NCBI RefSeq assembly: GCF_030814215.1
Contig: NZ_JAUSUT010000001.1
Span: 5,456,001-5,520,000 of the forward strand
DNA from: Amycolatopsis thermophila
GTDB taxonomy: Bacteria > Actinomycetota > Actinomycetes > Mycobacteriales > Pseudonocardiaceae
Reading direction: 5' to 3'
DNA: 64,000 nt
Shown: positions 42,032 to 51,172 of the stretch, piece by piece
How the letters are laid out: each line of letters starts with the position of its first letter
How positions within the stretch are numbered: position 1 is the first letter of the stretch
Notes under the pieces: generated by a model
The model's database searches: none
Told to the model about the DNA's origin: nothing
The model's input: only the letters and a program-made list of their open reading frames with translations
Program-made: the position numbers and the translations under genes

Positions 42032-44557
42032 TCACAGGTCAACGCGCACGTCTGACAGCCTGGTGGGGGCAGCTCGCCAGGCGAGGATCCGGGCGCAAGC
42101 GCCTCCCATCCGCTGCACGAGGATCCAGGCGACGATTCCTGAGCCGAGGCACGCCGCGAGTACGACGGGGAGAGCGAAGTGTGGCAGGAGGGCTGGGAAG
42201 ACAGCGTAGTGGGTGAGGTAGATGTAGAGGGACGACGCGGCGAGCAGGCTCGTGGCGCGCGCGGCCAGGCGGGGTAGGCGGATGCTGGGCAGGAAGATCA
42301 GCAGGGCGAGCCCGCCGAACACGATGAGGTTGCGCCCCGGTTCGGGGAAGTAGCCGGGGACGAGCAAGGTCATCACCGCGAGGACGGTGAGTTTCCGGCC
42401 CGAGGTGCTCGCGCGTTGCGCGAGCCAGCCGAGAGCGAAGAACCACGCCGCACCGTGCGTGGTGAAGGCGCTCTCCGGGAAACCGTGAGCGTCGTCGGTG
42501 AACAGGCGTGCCAGCAAGGTGACACCCAGTATCGCCGCTGCCGCGCCGAATCGGTGCCGTTGCTCGAACCGCCGGACTGCCGGGATGGTGAACAGGACCG
42601 CGAGCAGGAGCAGGGTCTGGACGAGGACTTCGATGAACCAGTACCCGGTGGCGCCGCCGCGCACGTAGTTGTTGATCAACAACACGTTCGAGAGCCGGAC
42701 GTCGTCGCTGGCCTGGGTGCGCCACAGCAGCCACAACACCGCAGGGGCGGCGATCCTGGCCGCGCTCCGCGCGATTCGTGCCCCGCTGGTGGGCTGTCCT
42801 GACAGGAGGAACCGGGCGAACGTCCACCCGGCGACCGCCAGCAGGAGGTGGGCGCCGCCGCGGAGGTGGAAGGCTCCGATGTGGGTTCCGACGACCAGGG
42901 TGATCGAGGCCGCGCGCAGCAGGATCTCCGTGTCGATCGGAGTGAGGCGGCGTCGCCGGGGCTGCCGGGCCGAGAGGGTGCCGACGGAGGTGGTGGGCCA
43001 GCCCGGCGGGAGGTCGCCGAGTACGCGTTCGAGCGCGAGGGCGGTCGGGATGTAGGACAGGGAGTCGCCGCCCAGGCCGACGAAGGTGTCGTCGTCGGTG
43101 ATCCGCGTGCCGGGGAACGCCGCGGTGAAGACCGCGCGCACGGACCGGGGCGTGCGCTCCCGCGAGTCTGCCTGGTCCGCGTGAAGCGTTTCCACCAGCT
43201 GTGGGTAGTCGACTTTGCCGTTGCCGAGCCGGGGAATCTCGTCGAACTCGCGCACCTGCAGGCTGTGGACGGGAAGCCGGAGATGATCCGCCACCAGGTC
43301 CCGGATCGCAGTGGTGTCCTGGCCGGCGAGGACCGCGACGATCAGCGTCTCGTCGGTTCCGCCGCACGCCGCCTGGTAACCCCGTTCGCGCAGCAGATCC
43401 TCGGTGCGGTCGAGGTCGACGCGATGCCCGTACAGCTTGACGATCCTGCTGCGGCGGCCGATGACTTCGTACAGCCCGTCCGGTGTCCGCCGGGCGAGGT
43501 CGCCAGTGGACAGGGCGGTGGTCGTGCGACCCCGCGCGAGGTCGGCCGGATCCTCGGCGTATCCCAGCATCACGTTGGGGCCGTGGTAGATCAGCTCGCC
43601 CTCGTCGGGACGATCGGACGGTGCGAGGTCGAACGAGCCGCCGGGGACCGGAATTCCGATCGCCGCGGGGTGGGACGTGGCGAGTTCGGGTGGCAGGTAG
43701 GCCATCCGGGCGGTCGCCTCGGTCTGGCCGTACATGACGAAGAACCGCCAGCCGCGACGTTCGCCCAGTTCGGCGTAGGCCCGAACCCGCTCGGGTGCCA
43801 GCTTCCCGCCGGCCTGGGTGACGTAGCGCAGACTCGGCAGCGTCATCCGGTCGAACCCGACCCGGTCGAGCAAGTCGAACGTGTACGGCACACCGTGCAG
43901 ACTCGTGCCCTCGTGCTGCCGGAAGAACGTCCAGAACTCGGGCTCCGCCACCGAATGCGGGTTGAGCAGGATCGCCGCGCCCCGCGCGAGGTTGCTGTTG
44001 ACGACGGAGAGGCCGTAGCAGTAGTGCATCGGCAGGGACAGGACGGCGCGGTCGGTGTCGTGGATGTCGAGATAGGTGGCGATGGCGTCGGCATTGGACT
44101 GCAGGTTGGCCGTCGAGAGCCGGACCAGCTTGGGGGAACCGGTGGAGCCCGAAGTGGACAGCAAGAGCGCGAGATCCGGGTGGAGCACGTGCGCCGAACC
44201 GGCCCGCCGTTCCCGCACGCTCCACCCCTGAGGGCCCGGGGCAGCGACGACGTCCGGGTCGTAGCGATCGATCAGGGTGCCGAGGTGGTGCTGGTTCTCG
44301 CCGTCGGCGAGCAGGACCGCGTGGCCCCCGTGCAGACCAGCGAGGTAGGTGACGAGGGTGTCGAGGTCGCTGGAGGCGGCGACGAGGACGAGGCGGCGAA
44401 CGGTACCCAGCCGGGCGGCGGTCGCGGCAACCCGCGCGGCCAGGTCCCGGTAGCTGAGCCGGGAGCCGTCCGGGCCGACGACGGCGGTCCTCTCGCCCCG
44501 GGATCGAAGGCCGTGCACGAATCGCAAGCCCTCGGCGGTGAGGAGCTGACCGTCCAT
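42032..44557 (-). CDS. Adenylation - carrier - membrane acyltransferase fusion protein
   Basis: The 841-residue protein has three parts. Residues 1-455: an AMP-dependent adenylation domain with LLLSTSGSTGSPKLV, FFVMYGQTEATARM, STGDLARRTPDG, GRRSRIVKLYGHRVDLD and a final Lys in PRLGNGKVDY. Residues about 470-540: a carrier domain with LGGDSLSYIPTALAL, whose Ser would carry phosphopantetheine. Residues about 555-825: a polytopic acyltransferase-3 domain starting ILLRAASITLVVGTHIGAFH, with the conserved early His and about 8-10 helices. It could activate an acid, hold it as a thioester and transfer it to a membrane acceptor. Start 44557 has AAGGTGG upstream. A weak iron-box-like sequence lies over 44622-44640. 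Product unknown. Confidence 0.85.
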   Translation of the reverse strand: MDGQLLTAEGLRFVHGLRSRGERTAVVGPDGSRLSYRDLAARVAATAARLGTVRRLVLVAASSDLDTLVTYLAGLHGGHAVLLADGENQHHLGTLIDRYDPDVVAAPGPQGWSVRERRAGSAHVLHPDLALLLSTSGSTGSPKLVRLSTANLQSNADAIATYLDIHDTDRAVLSLPMHYCYGLSVVNSNLARGAAILLNPHSVAEPEFWTFFRQHEGTSLHGVPYTFDLLDRVGFDRMTLPSLRYVTQAGGKLAPERVRAYAELGERRGWRFFVMYGQTEATARMAYLPPELATSHPAAIGIPVPGGSFDLAPSDRPDEGELIYHGPNVMLGYAEDPADLARGRTTTALSTGDLARRTPDGLYEVIGRRSRIVKLYGHRVDLDRTEDLLRERGYQAACGGTDETLIVAVLAGQDTTAIRDLVADHLRLPVHSLQVREFDEIPRLGNGKVDYPQLVETLHADQADSRERTPRSVRAVFTAAFPGTRITDDDTFVGLGGDSLSYIPTALALERVLGDLPPGWPTTSVGTLSARQPRRRRLTPIDTEILLRAASITLVVGTHIGAFHLRGGAHLLLAVAGWTFARFLLSGQPTSGARIARSAARIAAPAVLWLLWRTQASDDVRLSNVLLINNYVRGGATGYWFIEVLVQTLLLLAVLFTIPAVRRFEQRHRFGAAAAILGVTLLARLFTDDAHGFPESAFTTHGAAWFFALGWLAQRASTSGRKLTVLAVMTLLVPGYFPEPGRNLIVFGGLALLIFLPSIRLPRLAARATSLLAASSLYIYLTHYAVFPALLPHFALPVVLAACLGSGIVAWILVQRMGGACARILAWRAAPTRLSDVRVDL

Positions 44558-44621
44558 CGCACCGTCCACCTTGGAGTGTTGATCGTCGGAAGCCCGGCCG
44601 TGGCGCCCGAGCCAGGGAAGC

Positions 44622-44640
44622 ATAGGCTAAGCAAAGTTGA
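44622..44640 (-). promoter_or_regulatory. Possible weak IdeR/DmdR iron box of the fusion gene
   Basis: ATAGGCTAAGCAAAGTTGA agrees with the consensus TTAGGTTAGGCTAACCTAA at 12 of 19 positions, mainly in the left half. It lies 65 bp upstream of the fusion-gene ATG. The score is low, and the neighbouring strong box makes shared iron control possible but unproven. Confidence 0.35.
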
Positions 44641-44743
44641 AAACTGAAGTGTGATCCGTCGCGTGGAAGATCAACAGAAACCTGGGCTAGGTGGTGAACG
44701 GTTACCGTGCTCGTGCTCACTGTACGGCGCGGTTCGCGTGGCC

Positions 44744-44762
44744 TAAGGTATAGCTAGCCTAA
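44744..44762 (+). promoter_or_regulatory. IdeR/DmdR-type iron box before the Fe(III) transporter
   Basis: TAAGGTATAGCTAGCCTAA matches the IdeR/DmdR1 consensus TTAGGTTAGGCTAACCTAA at 14 of 19 positions, with both outer half-sites kept. It ends 26 bp before the ATG of the substrate-binding lipoprotein. Repression by Fe(II)-loaded IdeR/DmdR is the expected control. Confidence 0.7.
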
Positions 44763-44788
44763 CTGGCCGAGTGTGGAATGAGGATCGT

Positions 44789-45811
44789 ATGCATAGGTCG
44801 AGGCGTGCCGTAGCGGCCATGCTCGGCGTCGTGGTCGCTCTGCTGGCAACGGCCTGCGGGGCCAGTGGCGGATCGGGTGCGGCAGGCGTGTTGACGCTGT
44901 ACAACGCCCAGCACGACGACCTCGTCAAGGCCCTGGTGGACGGGTTCACCAAGGAGACCGGCATCAAGGTCAACATCCGCTCCGGCAAGGACTTCGAGCT
45001 GGCCAACCAGATCGTCCAGGAAGGCGGCGCCTCCCCGGCCGACGTGTTCCTCACCGAGAACTCGCCCGCGATGAGCCTGGTGGACAGCAAGAACCTGTTC
45101 GCGAAGGTCGACGACGCGACGCTTGCCCAGGTGCCGGCGCAGTTCGTGCCCTCCAGCCGGAACTGGACCGGCTTCGCCGCGCGGTCCACCGTGCTGGCCT
45201 ACAACACCCACGCGCTCACGCCCGCTCAGCTGCCCGGGTCGCTGCTGGACCTGGCGCAACCGCAATGGCAGGGCAAGATCGGCATCGCCCCGGCCGGGGC
45301 GGACTTCCAGGCGATCGTGAGCGCGGTGCTCGAGCTCAAGGGTGAGGCCGCCACCGCGCAGTGGCTCGCCGGGCTCAAGGCCAACGCCAAGATCTACCAG
45401 GGCAACATCCCGGTCCTGCGGGCCGTCGACTCGGGGGAGATCCAGGCCGGGGTCATTTACCACTACTACTGGTACAAGGACCGGGCGGAGTCCGGGGCCG
45501 GGAGCGCCAACACCGAGCTGAAGTTCTTCGGCGGCAAGGATCCCGGCGGGTTCGTCAGCGTGTCCGGGGCCGGGGTCCTCGCGTCCGGCAAGAACCAGGC
45601 GCAGGCACAGCAGTTCGTGCGATACCTGACCGGCGCCAACGGTCAGCGGATCCTCGCCGACAGCAAGGCGCTCGAATACTCGATCGCGAGCGGCGTGCCG
45701 TCGAATCCCCGTCTCAAGCCCCTGACCGAGCTCGATCCGCCCGCGGTCGACGTCAGCAAGCTGAACGGCCCGAAGGTCGTCGAGCTCATGCAGAAGGCAG
45801 GTCTGATCTGA
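44789..45811 (+). CDS. Fe(III) ABC transporter substrate-binding lipoprotein
   Basis: The 340-residue protein has a lipoprotein signal (MHRSRRAVAAMLGVVVALLA then the lipobox LATAC) and a family-1 periplasmic-binding fold resembling FbpA/FutA: VLTLYNAQHDDLVKALVDGF, SPADVFLTENSPAM, FVPSSRNWTGFAARS and the Tyr-rich IYHYYWYKDRAES that is typical of ferric-binding proteins. It binds ferric iron outside the membrane. ATG 44789 follows AGGATCGT. An iron box ends 26 bp upstream. Confidence 0.87.
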   Translation: MHRSRRAVAAMLGVVVALLATACGASGGSGAAGVLTLYNAQHDDLVKALVDGFTKETGIKVNIRSGKDFELANQIVQEGGASPADVFLTENSPAMSLVDSKNLFAKVDDATLAQVPAQFVPSSRNWTGFAARSTVLAYNTHALTPAQLPGSLLDLAQPQWQGKIGIAPAGADFQAIVSAVLELKGEAATAQWLAGLKANAKIYQGNIPVLRAVDSGEIQAGVIYHYYWYKDRAESGAGSANTELKFFGGKDPGGFVSVSGAGVLASGKNQAQAQQFVRYLTGANGQRILADSKALEYSIASGVPSNPRLKPLTELDPPAVDVSKLNGPKVVELMQKAGLI

Positions 45812-47379
45812 TCGGCGCGCCAACCGCGACGCCGCTGCCGCCCCGGCGGGCCAAGCGGCGCCCGTCCTCTCCGGTCGGCCTGCTCGGGGCAGCCGTGGTG
45901 GTGGCCGTTCTGGCGTTGCTGCCGCTCGGATTCGTCACCGGCTACACGATCAGTGTCGGATGGACGGAGGTTCAGCGCCTGGTGTTCCGTCCCCGCACCG
46001 GGGAACTGCTGTGGAACACCGTGCGCCTCACCGGTGGGTGTGTGCTGCTCTGTGCCGCCATCGGCACCGGCGCCGCGTGGCTGGTCGAGCGTTCGGCCCT
46101 GCACGGCCGGCGGTTCTGGCACGTCGTGCTCGTCGCGCCGTTGGCGATACCGGCCTTCGTCAACAGCTACGGCTGGGTTTCCCTGCTGCCACAGGCCACC
46201 GGCTACACCGGCGCGCTGCTGATCGTCACCTTGTCGTACTTCCCCTTCGTGTACCTGCCGGTGGCGGCGTCCCTGCGCGGTCTCGACCCGGCGCTGGAGG
46301 AGGTCTCGTACGCGCTGGGACAGGGTTCCTGGCGGACGTTCTGGCGCGTGGTGCTGCCCCAGCTGAGGCCGGCGCTGCTCGGCGGCTGCCTGCTCGTCGC
46401 GCTGCACCTGCTCGCCGAGTTCGGCGCGTTGCAGATGTTGCGGTTCCCGACGTTCACCACCGCGATCTACGACCAGTACCAGTCCTCCTACAACGGGCCG
46501 GCCGCCAACATGCTCGCGACGGTGCTCGTGCTGTGCTGCCTGCTGCTCCTCGTCGCCGAGCTGCGGTTGCGCGGCCGGGCTCGCTACGCCCGGATCGGCA
46601 CCGGTGTGGCCAGGCCGGTACCCCGGATCCGGCTGGGCTGGTGGACGTCCCCGGTGCTGCTCGGACTGAGTCTGCTCGCCGCACTCGCGCTCGCGGTGCC
46701 GTTGGGCTCACTCGGGTACTGGCTGGTGACCGGCGCCTCCACCGATTTCGCCCCCGACGAGCTGGTCACCGCGGCGGCGAGCTCGCTGAGCCTGTCGGCG
46801 ATCGCCGCGGTGAGCACGGTGGTGCTGGCGGTGCCCGTCGGGTGGCTGGCCATCCGCCACCGCGGCTGGCTGTCCACGATCGTGGAGCGCAGCACCTACT
46901 TCGGCAACGCGCTGCCCGGGATCGTGGTCGCGTTGGCCCTGGTGACGATCGGGATCCGCGCCGCGCCGGGGCTCTACCAGACGACCGCGATGCTGGTGGC
47001 CGGGTACGTGATCCTGTTCCTGCCCCGTGCCGTGGTCAACGTGCGCGCCGCCCTCGCGCAGGCCCCGCCGGTGCTGGACGACGTGGCACACAGCCTCGGC
47101 CTGTCCCGGCTCGCGACACTGCGGCGGGTCACCCTGCCCTTGATCGCCCCGGGGCTGGGCGCGGGCGCCGCGCTGGTGTTCATCGCGGTGGTCACCGAGT
47201 TGACCGCGACACTGTTGCTCGCCCCTACCGGCACGCAGACCCTGGCCACGCAGTTCTGGAGCCACAGCGACAGCATCGCCTACGGCGCCGCCGCCCCCTA
47301 CGCCGCCGCCATGGTGCTGCTGTCGGCGCCGGCCGCGCTTCTGCTCACCCGCGACGCGACGAGGACCACACACCCATGA
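45808..47379 (+). CDS. Fe(III) ABC transporter permease (FbpB type)
   Basis: The roughly 523-residue permease has two binding-protein-dependent transport domains, each with an EAA-like loop: EEVSYALGQGSWRTFWRV (about residue 170) and DDVAHSLGLSRLATLRRV (about residue 430), and about 12 hydrophobic helices. The start is uncertain: no ATG or GTG is available before the first helix, and a CTG at 45808 overlapping the upstream TGA is taken, which implies translational coupling. It works with the neighbouring binding protein and ATPase. Confidence 0.8.
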   Translation: MIGAPTATPLPPRRAKRRPSSPVGLLGAAVVVAVLALLPLGFVTGYTISVGWTEVQRLVFRPRTGELLWNTVRLTGGCVLLCAAIGTGAAWLVERSALHGRRFWHVVLVAPLAIPAFVNSYGWVSLLPQATGYTGALLIVTLSYFPFVYLPVAASLRGLDPALEEVSYALGQGSWRTFWRVVLPQLRPALLGGCLLVALHLLAEFGALQMLRFPTFTTAIYDQYQSSYNGPAANMLATVLVLCCLLLLVAELRLRGRARYARIGTGVARPVPRIRLGWWTSPVLLGLSLLAALALAVPLGSLGYWLVTGASTDFAPDELVTAAASSLSLSAIAAVSTVVLAVPVGWLAIRHRGWLSTIVERSTYFGNALPGIVVALALVTIGIRAAPGLYQTTAMLVAGYVILFLPRAVVNVRAALAQAPPVLDDVAHSLGLSRLATLRRVTLPLIAPGLGAGAALVFIAVVTELTATLLLAPTGTQTLATQFWSHSDSIAYGAAAPYAAAMVLLSAPAALLLTRDATRTTHP

Positions 47380-48452
47380 CCGCACTGACCCTCAGCGGCA
47401 TCGCCAAGTCGTTCGGGCCCACCCGGGTGCTCGAGGGCATCGATCTGCACGTGCCGGAGCACAGCCTCACCGCCGTGCTCGGCCCGTCGGGCTGCGGCAA
47501 GACCACGCTACTGCGCCTGATCGCGGGGTTCGCCGATCCGGACCACGGAACCATCACCTTCGGCGACCGGGTCGTGGTCGGCGACGGCCGCCCGGTGCCG
47601 GCCCGGCGACGTCGTGTCGGCTACGTGCCCCAGGAAGGCGCCCTGTTCCCACACCGAACCGTCGGCGCGAACATCACCTTCGGCCTGCCGCGCCGGGCTC
47701 GCCGGGCTGACCGGCGGCTGCACGAACTGCTCGACCTGGTCGGCCTCGACCGGGGGCTGGCCGCTCGCTACCCCCATGAATTGTCGGGCGGCCAGCAGCA
47801 ACGGGTCGCCCTGGCCCGGGCGCTCGCCCCGGAACCGTCGGTCGTGCTGCTCGACGAGCCGTTCTCCTCGCTCGATGCGGGCCTGCGGGAGGGAACCGGG
47901 CGCGCCGTCGCCGCCGCCCTCCAGGCCAGCGGCGCCACTGCCGTCCTGGTCACCCACGATCAGGCCGAGGCCCTCTCCCTGGCCGATCAAGTGGCGGTGA
48001 TGCGCGACGGCCGCCTCATCCAACTCGACACCCCGCGCGGCGTCTACACGCGGCCACACGACGTCGATGTCGCGCGGTTCGTCGGGGACGCGGTCCTCCT
48101 GCCCGCGCGGATCCGGGACGGCCGGGCGGAGTGCGCCCTCGGTGTGCTTCCCGTCCGCGGGGGCGACTCCGGGCGCTCGGCCCAGGTGCTCGTGCGGCCC
48201 GAGCAGATCCGGCTACACCGCGTTCCGGCCGGGGGTGTGCCGGCCCGGGTCGATGAGGTGAGCTACTACGGGCACGACGCCGCCGTGCGGCTCACCGTGC
48301 TTCCGGACGGGCCGAAGATGACCGCCCGTGTCCCGGGCGACGAGCTCCCCACCCCTGGCACCACAGTTCACGCCGTAGTCGACGGCGAAGCCCTGGCATT
48401 TCCGTCGGAGGCGGAAGCAGCAGGTTCTCCAGCCCGGACGGCGACGGTTTGA
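47376..48452 (+). CDS. Fe(III) ABC transporter ATP-binding protein (FbpC type)
   Basis: The 358-residue ATPase has Walker A GPSGCGKTTLL (about residue 37), the Q loop VPQEGALFPH, signature LSGGQQQRVALARALA, Walker B VVLLDEPFSSLD and H loop TVLVTHDQ-like VLVTHDQAEAL. A C-terminal TOBE-type region (QVLVRPEQIRLH) is present, as in FbpC/PotA-type subunits. ATG overlaps the permease stop. It powers ferric iron uptake. Confidence 0.9.
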   Translation: MTALTLSGIAKSFGPTRVLEGIDLHVPEHSLTAVLGPSGCGKTTLLRLIAGFADPDHGTITFGDRVVVGDGRPVPARRRRVGYVPQEGALFPHRTVGANITFGLPRRARRADRRLHELLDLVGLDRGLAARYPHELSGGQQQRVALARALAPEPSVVLLDEPFSSLDAGLREGTGRAVAAALQASGATAVLVTHDQAEALSLADQVAVMRDGRLIQLDTPRGVYTRPHDVDVARFVGDAVLLPARIRDGRAECALGVLPVRGGDSGRSAQVLVRPEQIRLHRVPAGGVPARVDEVSYYGHDAAVRLTVLPDGPKMTARVPGDELPTPGTTVHAVVDGEALAFPSEAEAAGSPARTATV

Positions 48453-48512
48453 GACAGCTACCGGCCCGCCGTGCTTCCAGGCGCGGCCAGGTCGGCCACC
48501 GGTGATCCTCGG

Positions 48513-48884
48513 TCAGTGCGGAGGGTCCGGGGCGAGGGTGCCGTCCGGGGCGATGTGGTCGAAGATCTCCTCGACCAGCTTGACGATGTGCGGGTCGTCG
48601 ACGGTGTAGAGGTGACGGCGTCCCTCGCGACGGGCGGTGACGACGCCGGCCAGGCGCAGTTTGGCCAGGTGCTGGCTGGCGGTCGCGATGCTGATGCCGG
48701 CCCGCTCGGCGAGCGTGCCCACGTCGTAGGCGCCGTGTGTGATCAGCCACACCAGGTGCAGTCTTGGTGGACTGGACAACAGGGCGAAGGTCGCCGCGGC
48801 GGCTGCGATCTGGGGACCCGACGGCTCGGCCGCCGCGCTGGTGGCGGCCGCTTCTACGGTGGCCCGGCGGGCAGAGTTCGGCAT
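48513..48884 (-). CDS. ArsR/SmtB-family transcriptional regulator
   Basis: The 123-residue winged-helix protein has LLSSPPRLHLVWLITHGAYD, the recognition helix ISIATASQHLAKLRLAGVV and the wing RREGRRHLYTV, then DPHIVKLVEEIFDHIAPD. Metal-ligand Cys pairs of the ArsR type are absent, but the Asp/His-rich C-terminal helix (D-x-HIVKLVEEIFDHI) matches the alpha-5 site used by zinc/cadmium sensors. ATG 48884 is preferred; a GTG at 48923 is possible. It diverges from the CaCA exchanger gene and probably represses it. Confidence 0.8.
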   Translation of the reverse strand: MPNSARRATVEAAATSAAAEPSGPQIAAAAATFALLSSPPRLHLVWLITHGAYDVGTLAERAGISIATASQHLAKLRLAGVVTARREGRRHLYTVDDPHIVKLVEEIFDHIAPDGTLAPDPPH

Positions 48885-49167
48885 GGCGATCTCGAGTCTT
48901 CCGCATTCGCCAACCGATGTCACGCGCGGCCGAGATCAACTCAAACGGTTGCGAAAACAACGAAACCGGGCGCAGGGTGGAGGCGTTCCGGAGGGGAGTA
49001 GCCCGCAAGCCCGCACGTCGACACGCTGAGACCCACCTGGTCTCCGGCGGCGGGGCCCAGCGCTCGAGGGCGCTGTGGTGGGCGAGACCTTCGGCCGGCT
49101 GCTGGCGCCGACTGGCCGAGACCCCGTCCGTGTCCCGGCCAGCGCGGCTGATCGGGAGGACCTCGTC

Positions 49168-50409
49168 ATGGTGAGCAAGGTGTTGCGCCCGCTGGCGTTG
49201 TGCGTGGCGCTCACTGTCCCCGCGCTGGTGCTGCGGTTCTCCGGGCTGGCGCCGGCGCCGGTGGTGTCGCTGCTGCTGTTCGGCATGGCGGTGGTCGCGG
49301 CCTCGTTCGTGCTCGCGTGGGCTGCCGAGGCCGCGCAGGTCGACATCTCCGGTGGACTGGCGATCGCGATCCTGGCCGTGATCGCGGTGCTGCCGGAGTA
49401 CGCCGTGGACTTGTATTTCGCCTACACCGCGGGGTCCAACCCGGACTACGTGGCCTACGCCGCGGCGAACATGACCGGTTCGAACCGGTTGCTGCTGGGG
49501 CTGGGCTGGTCGGTGGTCGTGCTCATCACGCTGGCCCTGGCCAAGCGGCGCAGCGGCAAGACCGTGCGCGCTCTGGTGCTGGAATCCGGCTACCGGGTCG
49601 AGCTGGGGTTCCTGGCGATCGCGTCGGTGGTGGCGTTCCTGATCCCCGCCACCGGGCAGATCCCGCTGCTGCTCGGGTTCGCGCTGCTCGGGTTCTTCGT
49701 GTTCTACCTGTGGAAGGTGTCTCGCGCCGAGGCTGGTGAACCGCACCTGGTCGGCCCCGCCGCCACCATCGCGCAACTGCCGAAGCGGGGCCGGCGCACC
49801 CTGGTGGTGGGGTTGTTCGCCTTCGCCGCCGTGGTGATCGTGGCCTGTGCCGAACCGTTCGCCCACGCCCTGATCGCCACCGGCACCCAGCTTGGTATCG
49901 ACCAGTTCCTGCTCGTGCAGTGGCTGGCGCCGCTGGCCTCGGAGGCGCCGGAGTTCATCGTGGCGATCCTGTTCGCCGTGCGCGGCAAGGGCGCCGACGC
50001 GATCGGCACCCTGATCTCCAGCAAGGTCAACCAGTGGACCCTGCTGGTGGGCAGCCTGCCACTGGCCTACCTCGCCGGTGGCGGGGGAGCGGCCCTGCAC
50101 CTGGACGCCCGTCAGGTCGAGGAGTTCCTGCTCACCGCCACCCAGACCCTGCTCGGCGTCGCGGCACTGCTGGCACTCCGGTTCCCGCGCTGGGCCGCCT
50201 GGACCCTGCTCGGTCTGTTCGCCGCCCAGTTCGCCCTGCCCGGCCAAACCGCCCGCTACGTCCTGTGCGGCATCTACGCCGTCCTCGCCCTGGCCGCGCT
50301 CGTCCGCAACCGCCGGCACATCCTGCCCACCCTCGCCGCCCCGTTCCGGCGCCATCCGGACCCAACGCACGCCGACGAGCACGAGCAGCTGCTCACCTCA
50401 TCCCGATGA
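49168..50409 (+). CDS. CaCA-family sodium/calcium exchanger-like protein
   Basis: The 413-residue membrane protein has two inverted repeats of the cation/Ca2+ exchanger family: AVIAVLPEYAVDLYFAYTAG with MTGSNRLLLGLGW (alpha-1 region) and LAPLASEAPEFIVAILFAVR with LISSKVNQWTLLVGSLPLA (alpha-2 region). The acidic residues of PEY and SEAPEF would line the ion path. It likely exports Ca2+ or another divalent ion. ATG 49168 has GGGAGGA eight bases upstream. A divergent ArsR-type gene suggests metal-dependent control. Confidence 0.84.
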   Translation: MVSKVLRPLALCVALTVPALVLRFSGLAPAPVVSLLLFGMAVVAASFVLAWAAEAAQVDISGGLAIAILAVIAVLPEYAVDLYFAYTAGSNPDYVAYAAANMTGSNRLLLGLGWSVVVLITLALAKRRSGKTVRALVLESGYRVELGFLAIASVVAFLIPATGQIPLLLGFALLGFFVFYLWKVSRAEAGEPHLVGPAATIAQLPKRGRRTLVVGLFAFAAVVIVACAEPFAHALIATGTQLGIDQFLLVQWLAPLASEAPEFIVAILFAVRGKGADAIGTLISSKVNQWTLLVGSLPLAYLAGGGGAALHLDARQVEEFLLTATQTLLGVAALLALRFPRWAAWTLLGLFAAQFALPGQTARYVLCGIYAVLALAALVRNRRHILPTLAAPFRRHPDPTHADEHEQLLTSSR

Positions 50410-50714
50410 CGGCTCCGTGGTTCTGGTAATTCCTGACAAGCAAGGCGGGACAGGAACTACCGTCGAGCAATCCGCCGGAATCAACGTGCGGGCCTTTTGC
50501 CTTCACGGCCGCGGTGTCGGTGCCGCGGTCGGCCCGGTGGCCCTCGACGTCGTCGGCGCGGGCATCCTGCGGCCCGCAGAACCAGCCGCTGTCCGCCGAC
50601 GACCTCACCCGCCCCGCCGCCACCACTGGCAGTGCGAGCACCCCGCGCTGCGCGGCATGACGCCGCGCCGGTCGTTGAGCCCGCGCCAGGACGCTGTGCG
50701 GCAGAAAGGGGCGC
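50410..50714. other. 305-bp convergent intergenic region
   Basis: This lies between the converging exchanger gene and the small membrane-protein gene. No frame with a start, ribosome binding site or recognisable domain was found, and no strong hairpin. Confidence 0.5.
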
Positions 50715-51134
50715 TCAGGTGCCGACGCCCAGGGCCGCGAGCAGGACGAGAACCACGGTCGCGACAGCGACCAGCCCGTGCGCTCCGACCACGACGACGG
50801 GGAAGTGCTGCTCGGGCGCCGCTTCTCCGGTCGACGCGGTCGCGGCGCGCGTGCGGTAGCCGGGGATCCAGCGGGCGAGCATGGTGAAGCCCAGCAAGGC
50901 GACCGGCACGAGCACGATGAACGCGATCCACGCCAGTGTCGCGCCGCCGGCGAACAGGTAGATGATCCACAGGATCAGCCCTGCCGCGGCGAGGGCGAAG
51001 TGTCCGAAGATCAGCCCGGGGGAGAACCGGCTGCGTCCCGGTTCGCGGGTCCCGCCCTTGGCGATCCAGGTGCCCAGCATGACGAAGCCGCCCACGGCGG
51101 TGACCACCCAGGCGATCAGCGCGGCGATGTCCAT
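50715..51134 (-). CDS. Small four-helix membrane protein
   Basis: The 139-residue protein has four hydrophobic segments (IAALIAWVVTAVGGFVML, FALAAAGLILWIIYLF, LAWIAFIVLVPVALLGFTML and a C-terminal LVAVATVVLVLLAALG) and a charged loop between the third and fourth. I do not recognise a named function. AAGGAGA precedes the ATG. It lies 38 bp downstream of the DUF2231 gene on the same strand, so the two form a membrane-protein pair. Confidence 0.7.
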   Translation of the reverse strand: MDIAALIAWVVTAVGGFVMLGTWIAKGGTREPGRSRFSPGLIFGHFALAAAGLILWIIYLFAGGATLAWIAFIVLVPVALLGFTMLARWIPGYRTRAATASTGEAAPEQHFPVVVVGAHGLVAVATVVLVLLAALGVGT

Positions 51135-51172
51135 GACACGTCTCCTTGGTGTGGTGATGGGACCGGAATGGG

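Noticed and set aside
42848..44647. 599-codon plus-strand frame
   Set aside because: Antisense to the adenylation-carrier-acyltransferase gene; composition typical of a shadow frame.
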